A stretch of 56,182 nucleotides of DNA from JAFMKE01 sp047621945 (GTDB lineage Bacteria; Bacteroidota; Bacteroidia; Chitinophagales; UBA8649): the NCBI GenBank assembly GCA_047621945.1, contig JBLHMK010000003.1, positions 1 to 56,182 of the forward strand. The letters run 5' to 3'. The stretch's first letter is position 1; every line of letters starts with the position of its first letter. The notes beneath the pieces are model-generated. The model ran no database searches, was not told the DNA's origin, and worked only from the letters and a program-made list of their open reading frames with translations. Position numbers and translations under genes: made by a program. Below, piece by piece: positions 25,234-32,587 of this stretch.

Positions 25234-26242
25234 CATTCACTTTCTTATCCCACTCCCATGCACTGCGCATCATTTCTTCTAAGGAATATTGCGGATCCCA
25301 GCCTAACACTTTTTTAGCCTTACTATTATCCGCATAAATTGCAACAACATCACCTTCTCTTCGAGATGAAAGCTTGTAGTTTAATTTAAGCTGATTGGCT
25401 TGTTCAAAAGCCTTGACCATTTCTAAAACGGATACTCCATTTCCTGACCCTAAATTGAAAACTTCACAAATACTTTCGTTGGTTTCTGCCACTAACCACT
25501 TAATAGCTTTCGTATGCGCATCGGCAATATCCATTACATGAATGTAGTCCCTTACACAAGTTCCATCTGAAGTAGGGTAATCACTGCCTGCAATTTCAAA
25601 ACTTTCATACTGACCAAGTGCTGTTCCTATAATTCTAGGCATAAGATTAGGTGAAGCTTGTTTGGCTCGTTCACCAATATGCAAACTTTTGTGCGTCCCA
25701 ATAGGATTGAAGTATCTCAATAAAGTTGCCTTTAAGGGGTAGGTCATTATAAAATCTTTGATGAGTTGCTCCCCAATTAATTTGGTGTGAGCATAAGGAC
25801 TTTCTGGTTTTGCCAGTTCTACTTCTTCATGAACGGGAAGCTCTGTTGAATTACCATAAACCGAACACGAAGACGAAAATACTAAATGTTTAATATTGAA
25901 CTGTTTGCAACAGCTTAAGACATTAATGAGTCCTTCAATGTTGTTGTGGTAATAATCTAAAGGCTTTTCTACGGACTCATTCACGTACTTCTTAGCAGCA
26001 AAATGAATAATCCCTTGAATATCTGATTCTTGATTAAATACTTCTTGAGTAGCATTCAAATCACATAAATCGACGTCGTAATTCTTGACACGCTTGCCTG
26101 TAATTTCCTGTATGCCCTTAAGAACTGAGGTAAAACAGTTTTCATAATTGTCAATAGACACTACTTCATGACCCTTTTCAAGGAGATCAACAATAGTATG
26201 AGAACCTATATAACCACATCCACCTGTAACTAAGAATTTCAT
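25226..26242 (-). CDS. galE: UDP-glucose 4-epimerase
   Basis: 338 residues, the usual GalE length. It interconverts UDP-glucose and UDP-galactose using tightly bound NAD. Rossmann motif GGCGYIGSHT (7-16), active-site SSSCSVYG at about 123-130 and YAHTK (Tyr-x3-Lys) at about 150. Later GalE signatures include LRYFNPIGTH, RDYIHVMDIADAH and NLGSGNGVSVLEM. It directly abuts the epimerase gene upstream with no gap and forms a three-gene sugar-nucleotide operon with it and rfbA. Confidence 0.95.
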   Translation of the reverse strand: MKFLVTGGCGYIGSHTIVDLLEKGHEVVSIDNYENCFTSVLKGIQEITGKRVKNYDVDLCDLNATQEVFNQESDIQGIIHFAAKKYVNESVEKPLDYYHNNIEGLINVLSCCKQFNIKHLVFSSSCSVYGNSTELPVHEEVELAKPESPYAHTKLIGEQLIKDFIMTYPLKATLLRYFNPIGTHKSLHIGERAKQASPNLMPRIIGTALGQYESFEIAGSDYPTSDGTCVRDYIHVMDIADAHTKAIKWLVAETNESICEVFNLGSGNGVSVLEMVKAFEQANQLKLNYKLSSRREGDVVAIYADNSKAKKVLGWDPQYSLEEMMRSAWEWDKKVNAI

Positions 26243-27184
26243 TTATTTTCCGTAAAATGTAGCGCCAGCTTCTAGGATAATTTTAACACCTTCACTTATC
26301 GGTAATAAGTCTCTACCAAGAAGTTTCCGCATTTTATCAATGTCTGGCTTTCTCTTTTTCATATCTCCCTCTTTAAGAGCTGGAAGATGAACAAGCTTAG
26401 ATTTCGAACCTACCGTTTTAATAATAATTTCGGCCAATTCAATAATTGTTACTTCATGATCATTACCAATATTAACGGTGTCATTAACGAAATGACCGTG
26501 CTCAAAACTACTTAAACATGCGTCAATGTTGTCATTGATATAACAAAAAGTTCTCGTTTGTAAGCCATCACCGAATATGGTAATATCCTTATTAGCTTTG
26601 GCTAAATCTATAAATTTGCTCATCACAAAATCGGTACTTTGCTTAGGTCCGTATGTATTGAAAAATCTAAAGATGGTATAGTCTAAATCAAATTCTTGTT
26701 TGTAGCTTCTTAAAAAAGATTCCCCTACATTCTTAACTACAGCATAAGGTAAACGACTGTTTAAAGGAGTCGTAGCTTCATTTTGAGGGTGTTCTATCGG
26801 TTCACCGTATACTTCGGAAGAAGAAGCGAAGAAAACACGTTTAACATTGGTGTTCTTACAAAGGTCCAAGACATTCTTAATCCCAATGATATCTTCTAGA
26901 ACCATTTTTGGGTTATCAAGTGTTCTTTGAACCCCTACAACAGCCGCATAGTGAAATACATAGTCAAATTTGTATGCCAACATAACCGAAGAAATATCTT
27001 GAAAGTTATTGCAATCTGCTTTGATAAAGCGAACAGAGTCTTTGTTAATACTTTCCAGTCTACGAACATCTCCTGTGAGTAAATTATCAACTATAACTAC
27101 CTTGTGGTCAGTCGTATTTACAATTCTTTCTGCAAGGCTGCTTCCTACAAATCCCGCACCTCCTGTAATTAAAATTTTCGCCAT
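26243..27184 (-). CDS. Extended-SDR NAD-dependent sugar-nucleotide epimerase/dehydratase
   Basis: 313 residues. Rossmann motif TGGAGFVGSSL (7-17), FFASSSEVYGEP and the YAVVK catalytic pair at about 144-148, then FRFFNTYGPKQ and TRTFCYINDNIDA. The pattern is closest to UDP-glucuronate decarboxylase/UDP-glucose epimerase-like extended SDRs; the DEVYG and YAASK motifs of RfbB are absent, so this is not the dTDP-glucose dehydratase expected beside rfbA. It feeds surface-polysaccharide synthesis, substrate undetermined. One base separates it from rfbA, and it abuts galE. Confidence 0.85.
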   Translation of the reverse strand: MAKILITGGAGFVGSSLAERIVNTTDHKVVIVDNLLTGDVRRLESINKDSVRFIKADCNNFQDISSVMLAYKFDYVFHYAAVVGVQRTLDNPKMVLEDIIGIKNVLDLCKNTNVKRVFFASSSEVYGEPIEHPQNEATTPLNSRLPYAVVKNVGESFLRSYKQEFDLDYTIFRFFNTYGPKQSTDFVMSKFIDLAKANKDITIFGDGLQTRTFCYINDNIDACLSSFEHGHFVNDTVNIGNDHEVTIIELAEIIIKTVGSKSKLVHLPALKEGDMKKRKPDIDKMRKLLGRDLLPISEGVKIILEAGATFYGK

Positions 27185-27185
27185 T

Positions 27186-28046
27186 CTATTTTATTAAATT
27201 CATTAAGTACTCACCATAACCACTTTTCAATAGAGGTTTGGCTAATCTTTCTAGTTGTTCTTTGTTTATAAAACCTTGAATGTATGCTTCTTCTTCTATA
27301 CATCCAATCTTCAATCCTTGTCTTTCCTCAATTACCTGAACGAATTGAGTTGCCTGCATTAATGAATGGAAGGTGCCAGTATCTAACCAAGCAGTGCCTC
27401 TATCCAATATTCCTACACTGAGTTTATTTTGCTTAAGGTATTCTCTGTTCACATCGGTAATCTCGTATTCACCTCTTGCACTCGGCTCAATATTTTTTGC
27501 TATTTCTACCACACTATTGTCGTAGAAATACAAGCCAGGTACTGCATAATTTGACTTGGGTTGAGCTGGTTTTTCTTCAATAGATATCGCCTTAAGCTTG
27601 TCATCAAACTCTACTACCCCATATCGTTCTGGATCACTAACGTGGTACGCATAAATTACACCCCCATCTGGATTGCTATTGCTTTGTAATAGGTTTCTTA
27701 AACCCGTGCCGTAGAAAATGTTGTCGCCAAGAATCAATGCGCACTTATCTTCACCTATAAATTCTTCGCCGATAACAAAGGCTTGAGCTAATCCATTAGG
27801 TTCATGCTGAATAGCATAACTGATTTTGCAACCAATTTGCTCCCCTGAACCTAATAATTTCTCGAAATTGGGCAAATCATGCGGAGTAGAGATAATTAGA
27901 ATTTCATTGATTCCTGCTTGCATTAATGTTGATAAGGGGTAATAAATCATCGGCTTATCGTAAATAGGCATGATTTGCTTGCTAATGGCATAAGTAATAG
28001 GATATAATCTTGTCCCTGAACCTCCTGCTAAAATAATTCCTTTCAT
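27186..28046 (-). CDS. rfbA: Glucose-1-phosphate thymidylyltransferase
   Basis: 286 residues. It forms dTDP-glucose from dTTP and glucose-1-phosphate, the first step toward dTDP-rhamnose and related sugars. Signature LAGGSGTRLYP (6-16), SKQIMPIYDKPMIYYPLSTL (23-42), LGDNIFYG at about 109, and TAWLDTGTFHSL at about 220. rfbB, rfbC and rfbD are not in the window; the next genes are a different epimerase and galE. It is first in a three-gene minus operon with a promoter at 28055-28062. Confidence 0.95.
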   Translation of the reverse strand: MKGIILAGGSGTRLYPITYAISKQIMPIYDKPMIYYPLSTLMQAGINEILIISTPHDLPNFEKLLGSGEQIGCKISYAIQHEPNGLAQAFVIGEEFIGEDKCALILGDNIFYGTGLRNLLQSNSNPDGGVIYAYHVSDPERYGVVEFDDKLKAISIEEKPAQPKSNYAVPGLYFYDNSVVEIAKNIEPSARGEYEITDVNREYLKQNKLSVGILDRGTAWLDTGTFHSLMQATQFVQVIEERQGLKIGCIEEEAYIQGFINKEQLERLAKPLLKSGYGEYLMNLIK

Positions 28047-28054
28047 AATCGAAA

Positions 28055-28062
28055 CAAATATA
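28055..28062 (-). promoter_or_regulatory. rfbA operon promoter -7 element
   Basis: The minus strand reads TATATTTG, an exact TAnnTTTG, ending 8 bases before the rfbA ATG. The predicted leader is therefore only a few bases. Confidence 0.5.
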
Positions 28063-28102
28063 GCACTTTGCTTGTAGTATAGAAAGCAATTAATAAAAGT
28101 AG

Positions 28103-28131
28103 TTGGTTTAAACTGGATATTTTTAACTTTG
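28103..28131 (+). promoter_or_regulatory. menG-porT operon promoter
   Basis: TAACTTTG (28124-28131) matches TAnnTTTG exactly and TTG at 28103-28105 lies 18 bases upstream. The TTG codon at 28129 is inside this element, so it cannot be a used start; the GTG at 28165 is supported instead. Confidence 0.6.
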
Positions 28132-28164
28132 CTGAGAATTTTACTTAACGTAAAGCTAGCAACC

Positions 28165-28893
28165 GTGAATCAACACATAAAGCCTTATCACAAAGATGGC
28201 GAAGGAAAGAAAGAAGAAGTTGAACAGATGTTTGACAATATTGCTCATCGATATGACTTCTTAAATCACCTGCTATCTGCAGGAATTGATCGTCTGTGGC
28301 GAAAAAAAGCCATTAAACACATTGCTTCTTATCAACCGAAACGGATCATGGACATGGCAACGGGTACAGGCGACTTTGCCATAGATGCTGTTAACATGTT
28401 GCAGTTAGATGAAGTAATAGCCTTAGATTTGAGCGAGGAAATGCTGGCAGTAGGTCGTAAGAAGCTGAAAAAAGATGAACATAAAATTATAGAATTCGTT
28501 AAAGGAGATAGTGAGAGTTTAAGCTATGAATCAAACTCTTTTGATGCTATGACCGCTGGATTCGGTGTTCGGAATTTTGAAAACTTAGAAAAGGGGCTTT
28601 CTGAAATGTATCGGGTTCTAAAACCGGGTTCCCCCTTAGTAATTCTTGAGGTTTCGCAACCTGACAATAAATTTTTAAAAGCAATATTTAGTATTTATTT
28701 TAAAGGTATTCTTCCTCTGATTGGTCGCTTGTTTAGTAAAGACCATCGAGCATATACCTATCTGCCAGAATCTGTAGAGGCTTTCCCGAAAGGCAAGGAT
28801 TTTACGGATATTTTAAAAAAAGTGGGCTTTACAGATGCTAAATACCAAGCTTTGACGTTAGGTATATGCGCAATGTATTTATGCGAAAAATAA
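28165..28893 (+). CDS. menG: Demethylmenaquinone methyltransferase
   Basis: 242 residues from the GTG at 28165, whose product begins VNQHIKPYHKDGEGKKEEVE, as relatives do. It methylates demethylmenaquinone with SAM in the last step of menaquinone synthesis. UbiE/MenG family motifs: MFDNIAHRYDFLNHLLSAGI, the SAM-binding MATGTGDFA, DLSEEML, AMTAGFGVRNFENLEKGLSE, YTYLPESVEAFP and the terminal LTLGICAMYLCEK. Menaquinone as the likely quinone fits Bacteroidota. Its 3' end overlaps porT by 13 bases. Confidence 0.92.
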   Translation: MNQHIKPYHKDGEGKKEEVEQMFDNIAHRYDFLNHLLSAGIDRLWRKKAIKHIASYQPKRIMDMATGTGDFAIDAVNMLQLDEVIALDLSEEMLAVGRKKLKKDEHKIIEFVKGDSESLSYESNSFDAMTAGFGVRNFENLEKGLSEMYRVLKPGSPLVILEVSQPDNKFLKAIFSIYFKGILPLIGRLFSKDHRAYTYLPESVEAFPKGKDFTDILKKVGFTDAKYQALTLGICAMYLCEK

Positions 28894-29567
28894 TCATTAC
28901 CATATTAGCTATGTTTATAGTCCTTGGACTGGAAGCTCAAATGAATTACCTAGAAAAAGGTAATAAGTTGGTGTACTTCGGTATTGCTATTGGTGTAAAC
29001 TATGGCGATTATAAAGTAGTACGTAAACCTAAGCTAGGGGCTTTGCAAACGGATAGTGTCAAGTTGATTAGTTCTAAATTTGGTCCTGGGTTTGACCTTG
29101 GTATTATAGGTAATTTGCAATTTCACAAGTATTGGGATCTTCGCTTGGTGCCCACTTTAAGCTTCTCAGACAAGTCCGTAGAATTTACAGATCAAGATGA
29201 TAATAATGTAACAAAAACGGTTTCGTCCATATATTTGAGCATGCCATTATATTTGCGGTACAAATCAAAACCGATTAAAGACTTTCGATTTTTCGTTTTG
29301 GGTGGGTTGCGTTATAACTATGATTTGAATTCAAATTCGAATGAAAGAAATACCGAAACTCAATTGCTAGTGAACAAACATGATATTGGAGCAGAAATGG
29401 GCTTTGGTTTTCAAGTGTTCTTTCCAAGCTTTGTTTTATCACCTGAGATTAAGGTTTATCATAGTTTAAGTAATATTAAAAAGCCTAATGAGGCTTTAAT
29501 CTATTCCAGAGCAATCGATAAAATGTTCTCAAGAATATTCACCCTAACTTTTAATTTAGAGGGCTAA
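28881..29567 (+). CDS. porT: T9SS outer-membrane protein PorT/SprT
   Basis: 228 residues from the ATG at 28881, which begins the signal peptide (MRKIIITILAMFIVLGLEAQ). The mature protein is an eight-strand-like barrel: YFGIAIGVNYGDYKVV, PGFDLGIIGNLQFHKYWDLR, SIYLSMPLYLRYKSKPIKDF, YNYDLNSN, GFGFQVFFPSFVLSPEIKVY, and a final FSRIFTLTFNLEG. PorT is a conserved component of the type IX secretion system needed for protein export and gliding. Its position right after menG, as I recall from many Bacteroidota, supports the call. Confidence 0.9.
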   Translation: MRKIIITILAMFIVLGLEAQMNYLEKGNKLVYFGIAIGVNYGDYKVVRKPKLGALQTDSVKLISSKFGPGFDLGIIGNLQFHKYWDLRLVPTLSFSDKSVEFTDQDDNNVTKTVSSIYLSMPLYLRYKSKPIKDFRFFVLGGLRYNYDLNSNSNERNTETQLLVNKHDIGAEMGFGFQVFFPSFVLSPEIKVYHSLSNIKKPNEALIYSRAIDKMFSRIFTLTFNLEG

Positions 29568-30181
29568 TGCCTGTTATCCGCGAACTCAAAAATCAAGACT
29601 ATCATCTGTTAGTATGGAAGATTACTGAGGATCTCTCTTTTTTCGCCAAAGAAGTTTTATTCAATAAATCAGAAATGGAGGAGTATGGAAACATTTCCCA
29701 TGAATCGAGAAAATTAGAATGGCTTGCCGCTCGGTTCGTTCAGCGGCAATTATGCAAAGATGCATTAGTAAAAGATACTTGGGGAAAGCCTCATCTTGAA
29801 AATGAAGATGGTTTTGTTTCAATAGCTCACTGTCATGGCTATGCAGCGGCAATCTACTCTTCGAAACAAGCAGTAGGAATTGATATTGAGCCCATCCATG
29901 ATAAAGTACAGCGAATCGCACAGAAATTTTTAAGTGCTAGCGAGCTGAGTTTCATAAACACTGCCGGACAAACTGAACATCTTATCACTTGCTGGAGTAT
30001 AAAGGAAGCGATTTATAAGTGGTATGGTAAAAGAGAACTTAGTTTTAAAGAGAATATTCGCATAGAAAACTTTGAGCTAAATGATGATAAAACTTCCGTA
30101 CTATTCGTTCGAGAAAATGAACGAGAGATTAAGGAGGTTAATTTCGAAAGAATAGCGAATCTCGCCTTGGCTCATACTTAA
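29567..30181 (+). CDS. 4'-phosphopantetheinyl transferase superfamily protein
   Basis: 204 residues. It likely transfers phosphopantetheine from CoA to a carrier protein. Sfp-type motifs: WLAARFVQRQL at about 49, GKPHLENEDGFVSIAHC (P-loop-like KPH and H), GIDIE (Mg ligands Asp/Glu, at about 104-108), and CWSIKEAIYKWYGK at about 142 with the family WxxKEA motif. Length is in the range for Sfp/EntD-like enzymes. Its ATG overlaps the porT stop by one base. The acceptor is not apparent; there is no polyketide or NRPS gene in the window. Confidence 0.88.
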   Translation: MPVIRELKNQDYHLLVWKITEDLSFFAKEVLFNKSEMEEYGNISHESRKLEWLAARFVQRQLCKDALVKDTWGKPHLENEDGFVSIAHCHGYAAAIYSSKQAVGIDIEPIHDKVQRIAQKFLSASELSFINTAGQTEHLITCWSIKEAIYKWYGKRELSFKENIRIENFELNDDKTSVLFVRENEREIKEVNFERIANLALAHT

Positions 30182-30182
30182 G

Positions 30183-30195
30183 AATTGTGACAATT
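30183..30195. promoter_or_regulatory. Palindrome AATTGT-G-ACAATT upstream of the copper-type operon
   Basis: A perfect 6+1+6 dyad lies right after the phosphopantetheinyl transferase stop, centred about 47 bases upstream of the predicted transcript start at about 30236. TTGTnACAA is a form that helix-turn-helix activators of the CRP/FNR group can bind. There is no T-run, so it is not a terminator. Confidence 0.4.
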
Positions 30196-30222
30196 ATCGC
30201 TTTAAGAACCTTTATAAATTGC

Positions 30223-30230
30223 TAACTTTG
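30223..30230 (+). promoter_or_regulatory. -7 element of the MbnP/MbnH-type operon
   Basis: TAACTTTG is an exact TAnnTTTG. TTTA at 30201-30204, 18 bases upstream, is a 3-of-4 match to the -33. The element ends 5 bases before the GTG start at 30236, again implying a leaderless transcript. Confidence 0.55.
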
Positions 30231-30235
30231 TCAAC

Positions 30236-30598
30236 GTGAAGGAGTTGTTCGCATATTTCTTGTTAGTTTTATTTGCTGCTATGAGTTTACAGCAGGCAAC
30301 TGTTGCTGCGGTTTTCTTTTCTAATCAAGACTATGTAACGGAAAAGTTTTGTGTGAATAAAGATAAACCGAAGCTAAACTGCAAAGGGAAATGTCATATG
30401 AAAAATATGCTTGTCCAAACAGCAGAAAAAGAAACCCAAAACGCTCCGCTCAACGTTGAAGTCATGATACCCGTGTTCTTTTGCGAGTCAACAATCGAGT
30501 TTCCAATTTTATTGGTTTCTGAATTCGTTCAGATTCAGAAGAATCGAATACTTTATGACTCTTATGAAAGTTGGATGTTTCAACCTCCCAGGGCATAA
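30236..30598 (+). CDS. Small exported/anchored protein with CxxxCH motif, copper-operon associated
   Basis: 120 residues starting with GTG at 30236, fixed by the hydrophobic N-terminus (ELFAYFLLVLFAAMSLQQAT) and the promoter just upstream. A Cys39-x9-Cys49-x3-Cys53-His54 cluster (FCVNKDKPKLNCKGKCHMK) follows; this CxGKCH pattern recurs in small Bacteroidota proteins beside metal or redox genes as I recall, but has no settled function. A further Cys lies at about residue 83. The C-terminus is hydrophobic then ends ESWMFQPPRA. The cluster could hold a thiophilic metal such as Cu(I). It precedes the MbnP-like gene by 72 bases. Confidence 0.7.
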   Translation: MKELFAYFLLVLFAAMSLQQATVAAVFFSNQDYVTEKFCVNKDKPKLNCKGKCHMKNMLVQTAEKETQNAPLNVEVMIPVFFCESTIEFPILLVSEFVQIQKNRILYDSYESWMFQPPRA

Positions 30599-30670
30599 TA
30601 GATTATTTCGCTATTATTATTGAAACATTATTAAACCCTATTGGGTATATCAACTTATTAAAAGAAAATT

Positions 30671-31381
30671 ATGAAAAATATATTTTTTGCAATCATGAGT
30701 ATTGCATTATTGAGCTTGACAGCTTGTTCAGAGGAAGCAGGAGAAGGAATTTTAACTTTAAAGTATGCTGCTACAGTGAATAGTGAAAACCTAGAATTGA
30801 ATAAAACTTATGTAATGGACGGTGATTCTGTGTACTTTACATTGCTTCAATATTACACCTCTGATATCTTTATTGAAGATAAAGATGGAACTACAGAAAC
30901 TGAGATCATGGACGTATCGTTTATTGATTTCTCGGAAGAAAGTTCTTTAGAATTTAGTACAACATTGGAGGCAACGGCATATAAAAACCCGAGCTACACA
31001 GTTGGTTTATCGGATACAAGAGGTGCAGCAGATCCTAGTTCTTTCGGAAGTGATCATCCTATGAGTTTGAACAGAAGTATGTTTTGGATTATGTCGAATT
31101 CTTATATTTATTTCAAAATAGAAGGATTCAGAATTAAGAACGGAATCGAAGAACCACTTGTTTATCATGTAGGGTTAACTGGCTATGGAGAAAACAAACA
31201 AGCTCAAAAGGCGTTTTCTATTAATGATGGTAATACAACTACTTTAGTCACTACTTTAAATTTAAACGAAGTGTTTGGAAATATTGATTTTGACACAGAA
31301 CCAGAAACGCATCAGATGAACAACATGCCACTTGCTCGAAAAATGATGACTAATTTTGCAAATGCATTAAGCGTTAATTAA
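30671..31381 (+). CDS. MbnP-like copper-binding lipoprotein
   Basis: 236 residues with a lipobox (LLSLTAC, Cys19). The MbnP-family layout is visible: an early LTLKYAATVNSENLELNK strand pair, YFTLLQYYTSDIFI, then SDHPMSLNRSMFWIMSNSYI (about 127-146), VYHVGLTGYG and THQMNNMPLARKMMTN. In characterised MbnP a tryptophan is oxidised to kynurenine by the partner dihaem enzyme to make a copper site. Here Trp139 is the only tryptophan in the protein, and the usual second Trp of the MxWxWNSGY motif (as I recall it) is Met141. It is followed 2 bases later by the peroxidase-like gene. Confidence 0.8.
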   Translation: MKNIFFAIMSIALLSLTACSEEAGEGILTLKYAATVNSENLELNKTYVMDGDSVYFTLLQYYTSDIFIEDKDGTTETEIMDVSFIDFSEESSLEFSTTLEATAYKNPSYTVGLSDTRGAADPSSFGSDHPMSLNRSMFWIMSNSYIYFKIEGFRIKNGIEEPLVYHVGLTGYGENKQAQKAFSINDGNTTTLVTTLNLNEVFGNIDFDTEPETHQMNNMPLARKMMTNFANALSVN

Positions 31382-31383
31382 TT

Positions 31384-32460
31384 ATGGAAAACTCTTTTAG
31401 GTATTTTATATTATTCTTTGTTGTGTTAAGCTTTATGCTTAGCGGATGTAAAGAAGATGTGCCTTTCAATGAGAAATATGACGGTACACTTTTTGATTTT
31501 CAAAAGGTGTATCGTTTTCCTGCTATAGATATTCCACCAGACAATCCTTTAACGATTGCTAAGGTAGATTTAGGTAGAAAATTGTTCTACGACCAGCAAG
31601 TATCTAAAAGTAAAACGATGAGCTGTGCTACTTGCCATAACTTGGAAGATTCTTTTACTGATAACGGTTTAGTTTTATCTACTAATGACCTTGGAGGCCT
31701 CACAAAGCGAAATGCCACTCCATTGTTTAATCTTGCTTGGACAGATAAGGGATTCTTTTGGGATGGTCGTGTTATGACTCTTGAAGAAGCAGTGGAAGAT
31801 GCTGTGAATAATGAACAACATCCGGAATGGGGGGGCACTTTAGCAAGTTTACAAGACGATGAGACGTATAACCTAGAGTTTTCTCAATCGTTTACAAATG
31901 CGGAAGTGAGTGAGGAAAATGTAATTAAAGCGATTGCTTCTTTTCTTCGAATTATCGTCTCTAAAGATTCAAAATATGATCAAAGTGTGAGAGGTCAAGC
32001 TACCTTATCTGCTCTTGAACAAAAAGGTTTCGATTTAATATTTACTACTGAGTTTGGAGATTGCTTTCATTGCCATGGGGTATATCCATTTATGACCGAT
32101 AATGACTTTCATGATAATGGACTTCAAGATGCACCAAATCTTTCAGACTATGCAGATCAAGGGTTAGGCGGATTTAATGGAGTTACTACAGATGTTGGAA
32201 AAATGAAAGCTCCACCTTTAAGGAACCTTTCCTATACTGCTCCTTATATGCATGATGGTCGTTTTAACACATTAGATGAGGTGATTGATTTTTATAGCGA
32301 TGGTTTACATGTTACACCCAACATTGATCCTTTAATGAAGCAAGCATTGCAAGGGGGATTGCAATTAAGTGTACAAGAAAAAGCAGCTTTAAAGGCATTT
32401 TTACTGACATTAGATGACCCCACTTTCATCAATAATGAAGACTATAAGAGTCCATTTTAG
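31384..32460 (+). CDS. Dihaem cytochrome c peroxidase-like lipoprotein (MbnH/MauG group)
   Basis: 358 residues. Lipobox LSGC (Cys22). Two c-haem sites: CATCH (81-85) and CFHCH (227-231). Other family motifs are LGRKLFYDQQVSKSKTMSCA, GLTKRNATPLFNLAW, FFWDGRV, and APPLRNLSYTAPYMHDGRFN. This architecture is shared by bacterial cytochrome c peroxidases, MauG and MbnH; pairing with an MbnP-like gene makes the MbnH-type role (oxidising the partner's Trp) the best inference. It would act in the periplasm on the outer face of the membrane. Confidence 0.88.
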   Translation: MENSFRYFILFFVVLSFMLSGCKEDVPFNEKYDGTLFDFQKVYRFPAIDIPPDNPLTIAKVDLGRKLFYDQQVSKSKTMSCATCHNLEDSFTDNGLVLSTNDLGGLTKRNATPLFNLAWTDKGFFWDGRVMTLEEAVEDAVNNEQHPEWGGTLASLQDDETYNLEFSQSFTNAEVSEENVIKAIASFLRIIVSKDSKYDQSVRGQATLSALEQKGFDLIFTTEFGDCFHCHGVYPFMTDNDFHDNGLQDAPNLSDYADQGLGGFNGVTTDVGKMKAPPLRNLSYTAPYMHDGRFNTLDEVIDFYSDGLHVTPNIDPLMKQALQGGLQLSVQEKAALKAFLLTLDDPTFINNEDYKSPF

Positions 32461-32511
32461 CTAGTGTTCTGTCTTTTTAGTTAAGCCTTATGTCCTCAAA
32501 GGGCTAAATAG

Positions 32512-32530
32512 ATAGAAAAATTCTATTTTT
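32512..32530 (+). terminator. Weak hairpin with T-run after the dihaem peroxidase gene
   Basis: ATAGAA (32512-32517), a 3-base loop and TTCTAT (32521-32526), followed by four T. The stem is short and AT-rich, so it is a doubtful terminator. It lies 52 bases after the operon stop. Confidence 0.3.
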
Positions 32531-32564
32531 ACATGAAGCGCAAATACAATGCGTTTAGCTCATC

Positions 32565-32572
32565 TATTTTTG
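32565..32572 (+). promoter_or_regulatory. -7 element of the helicase-nuclease gene
   Basis: TATTTTTG is an exact TAnnTTTG, 15 bases before the ATG at 32588. No clear -33 TTTG at the right spacing. Confidence 0.4.
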
Positions 32573-32587
32573 CAATAAAAAACAACC

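Noticed and set aside
28129..28164. TTG start giving a longer menG product.
   Set aside because: The TTG is inside the TAACTTTG promoter element, upstream of the expected transcript start; the GTG at 28165 gives the normal family N-terminus.
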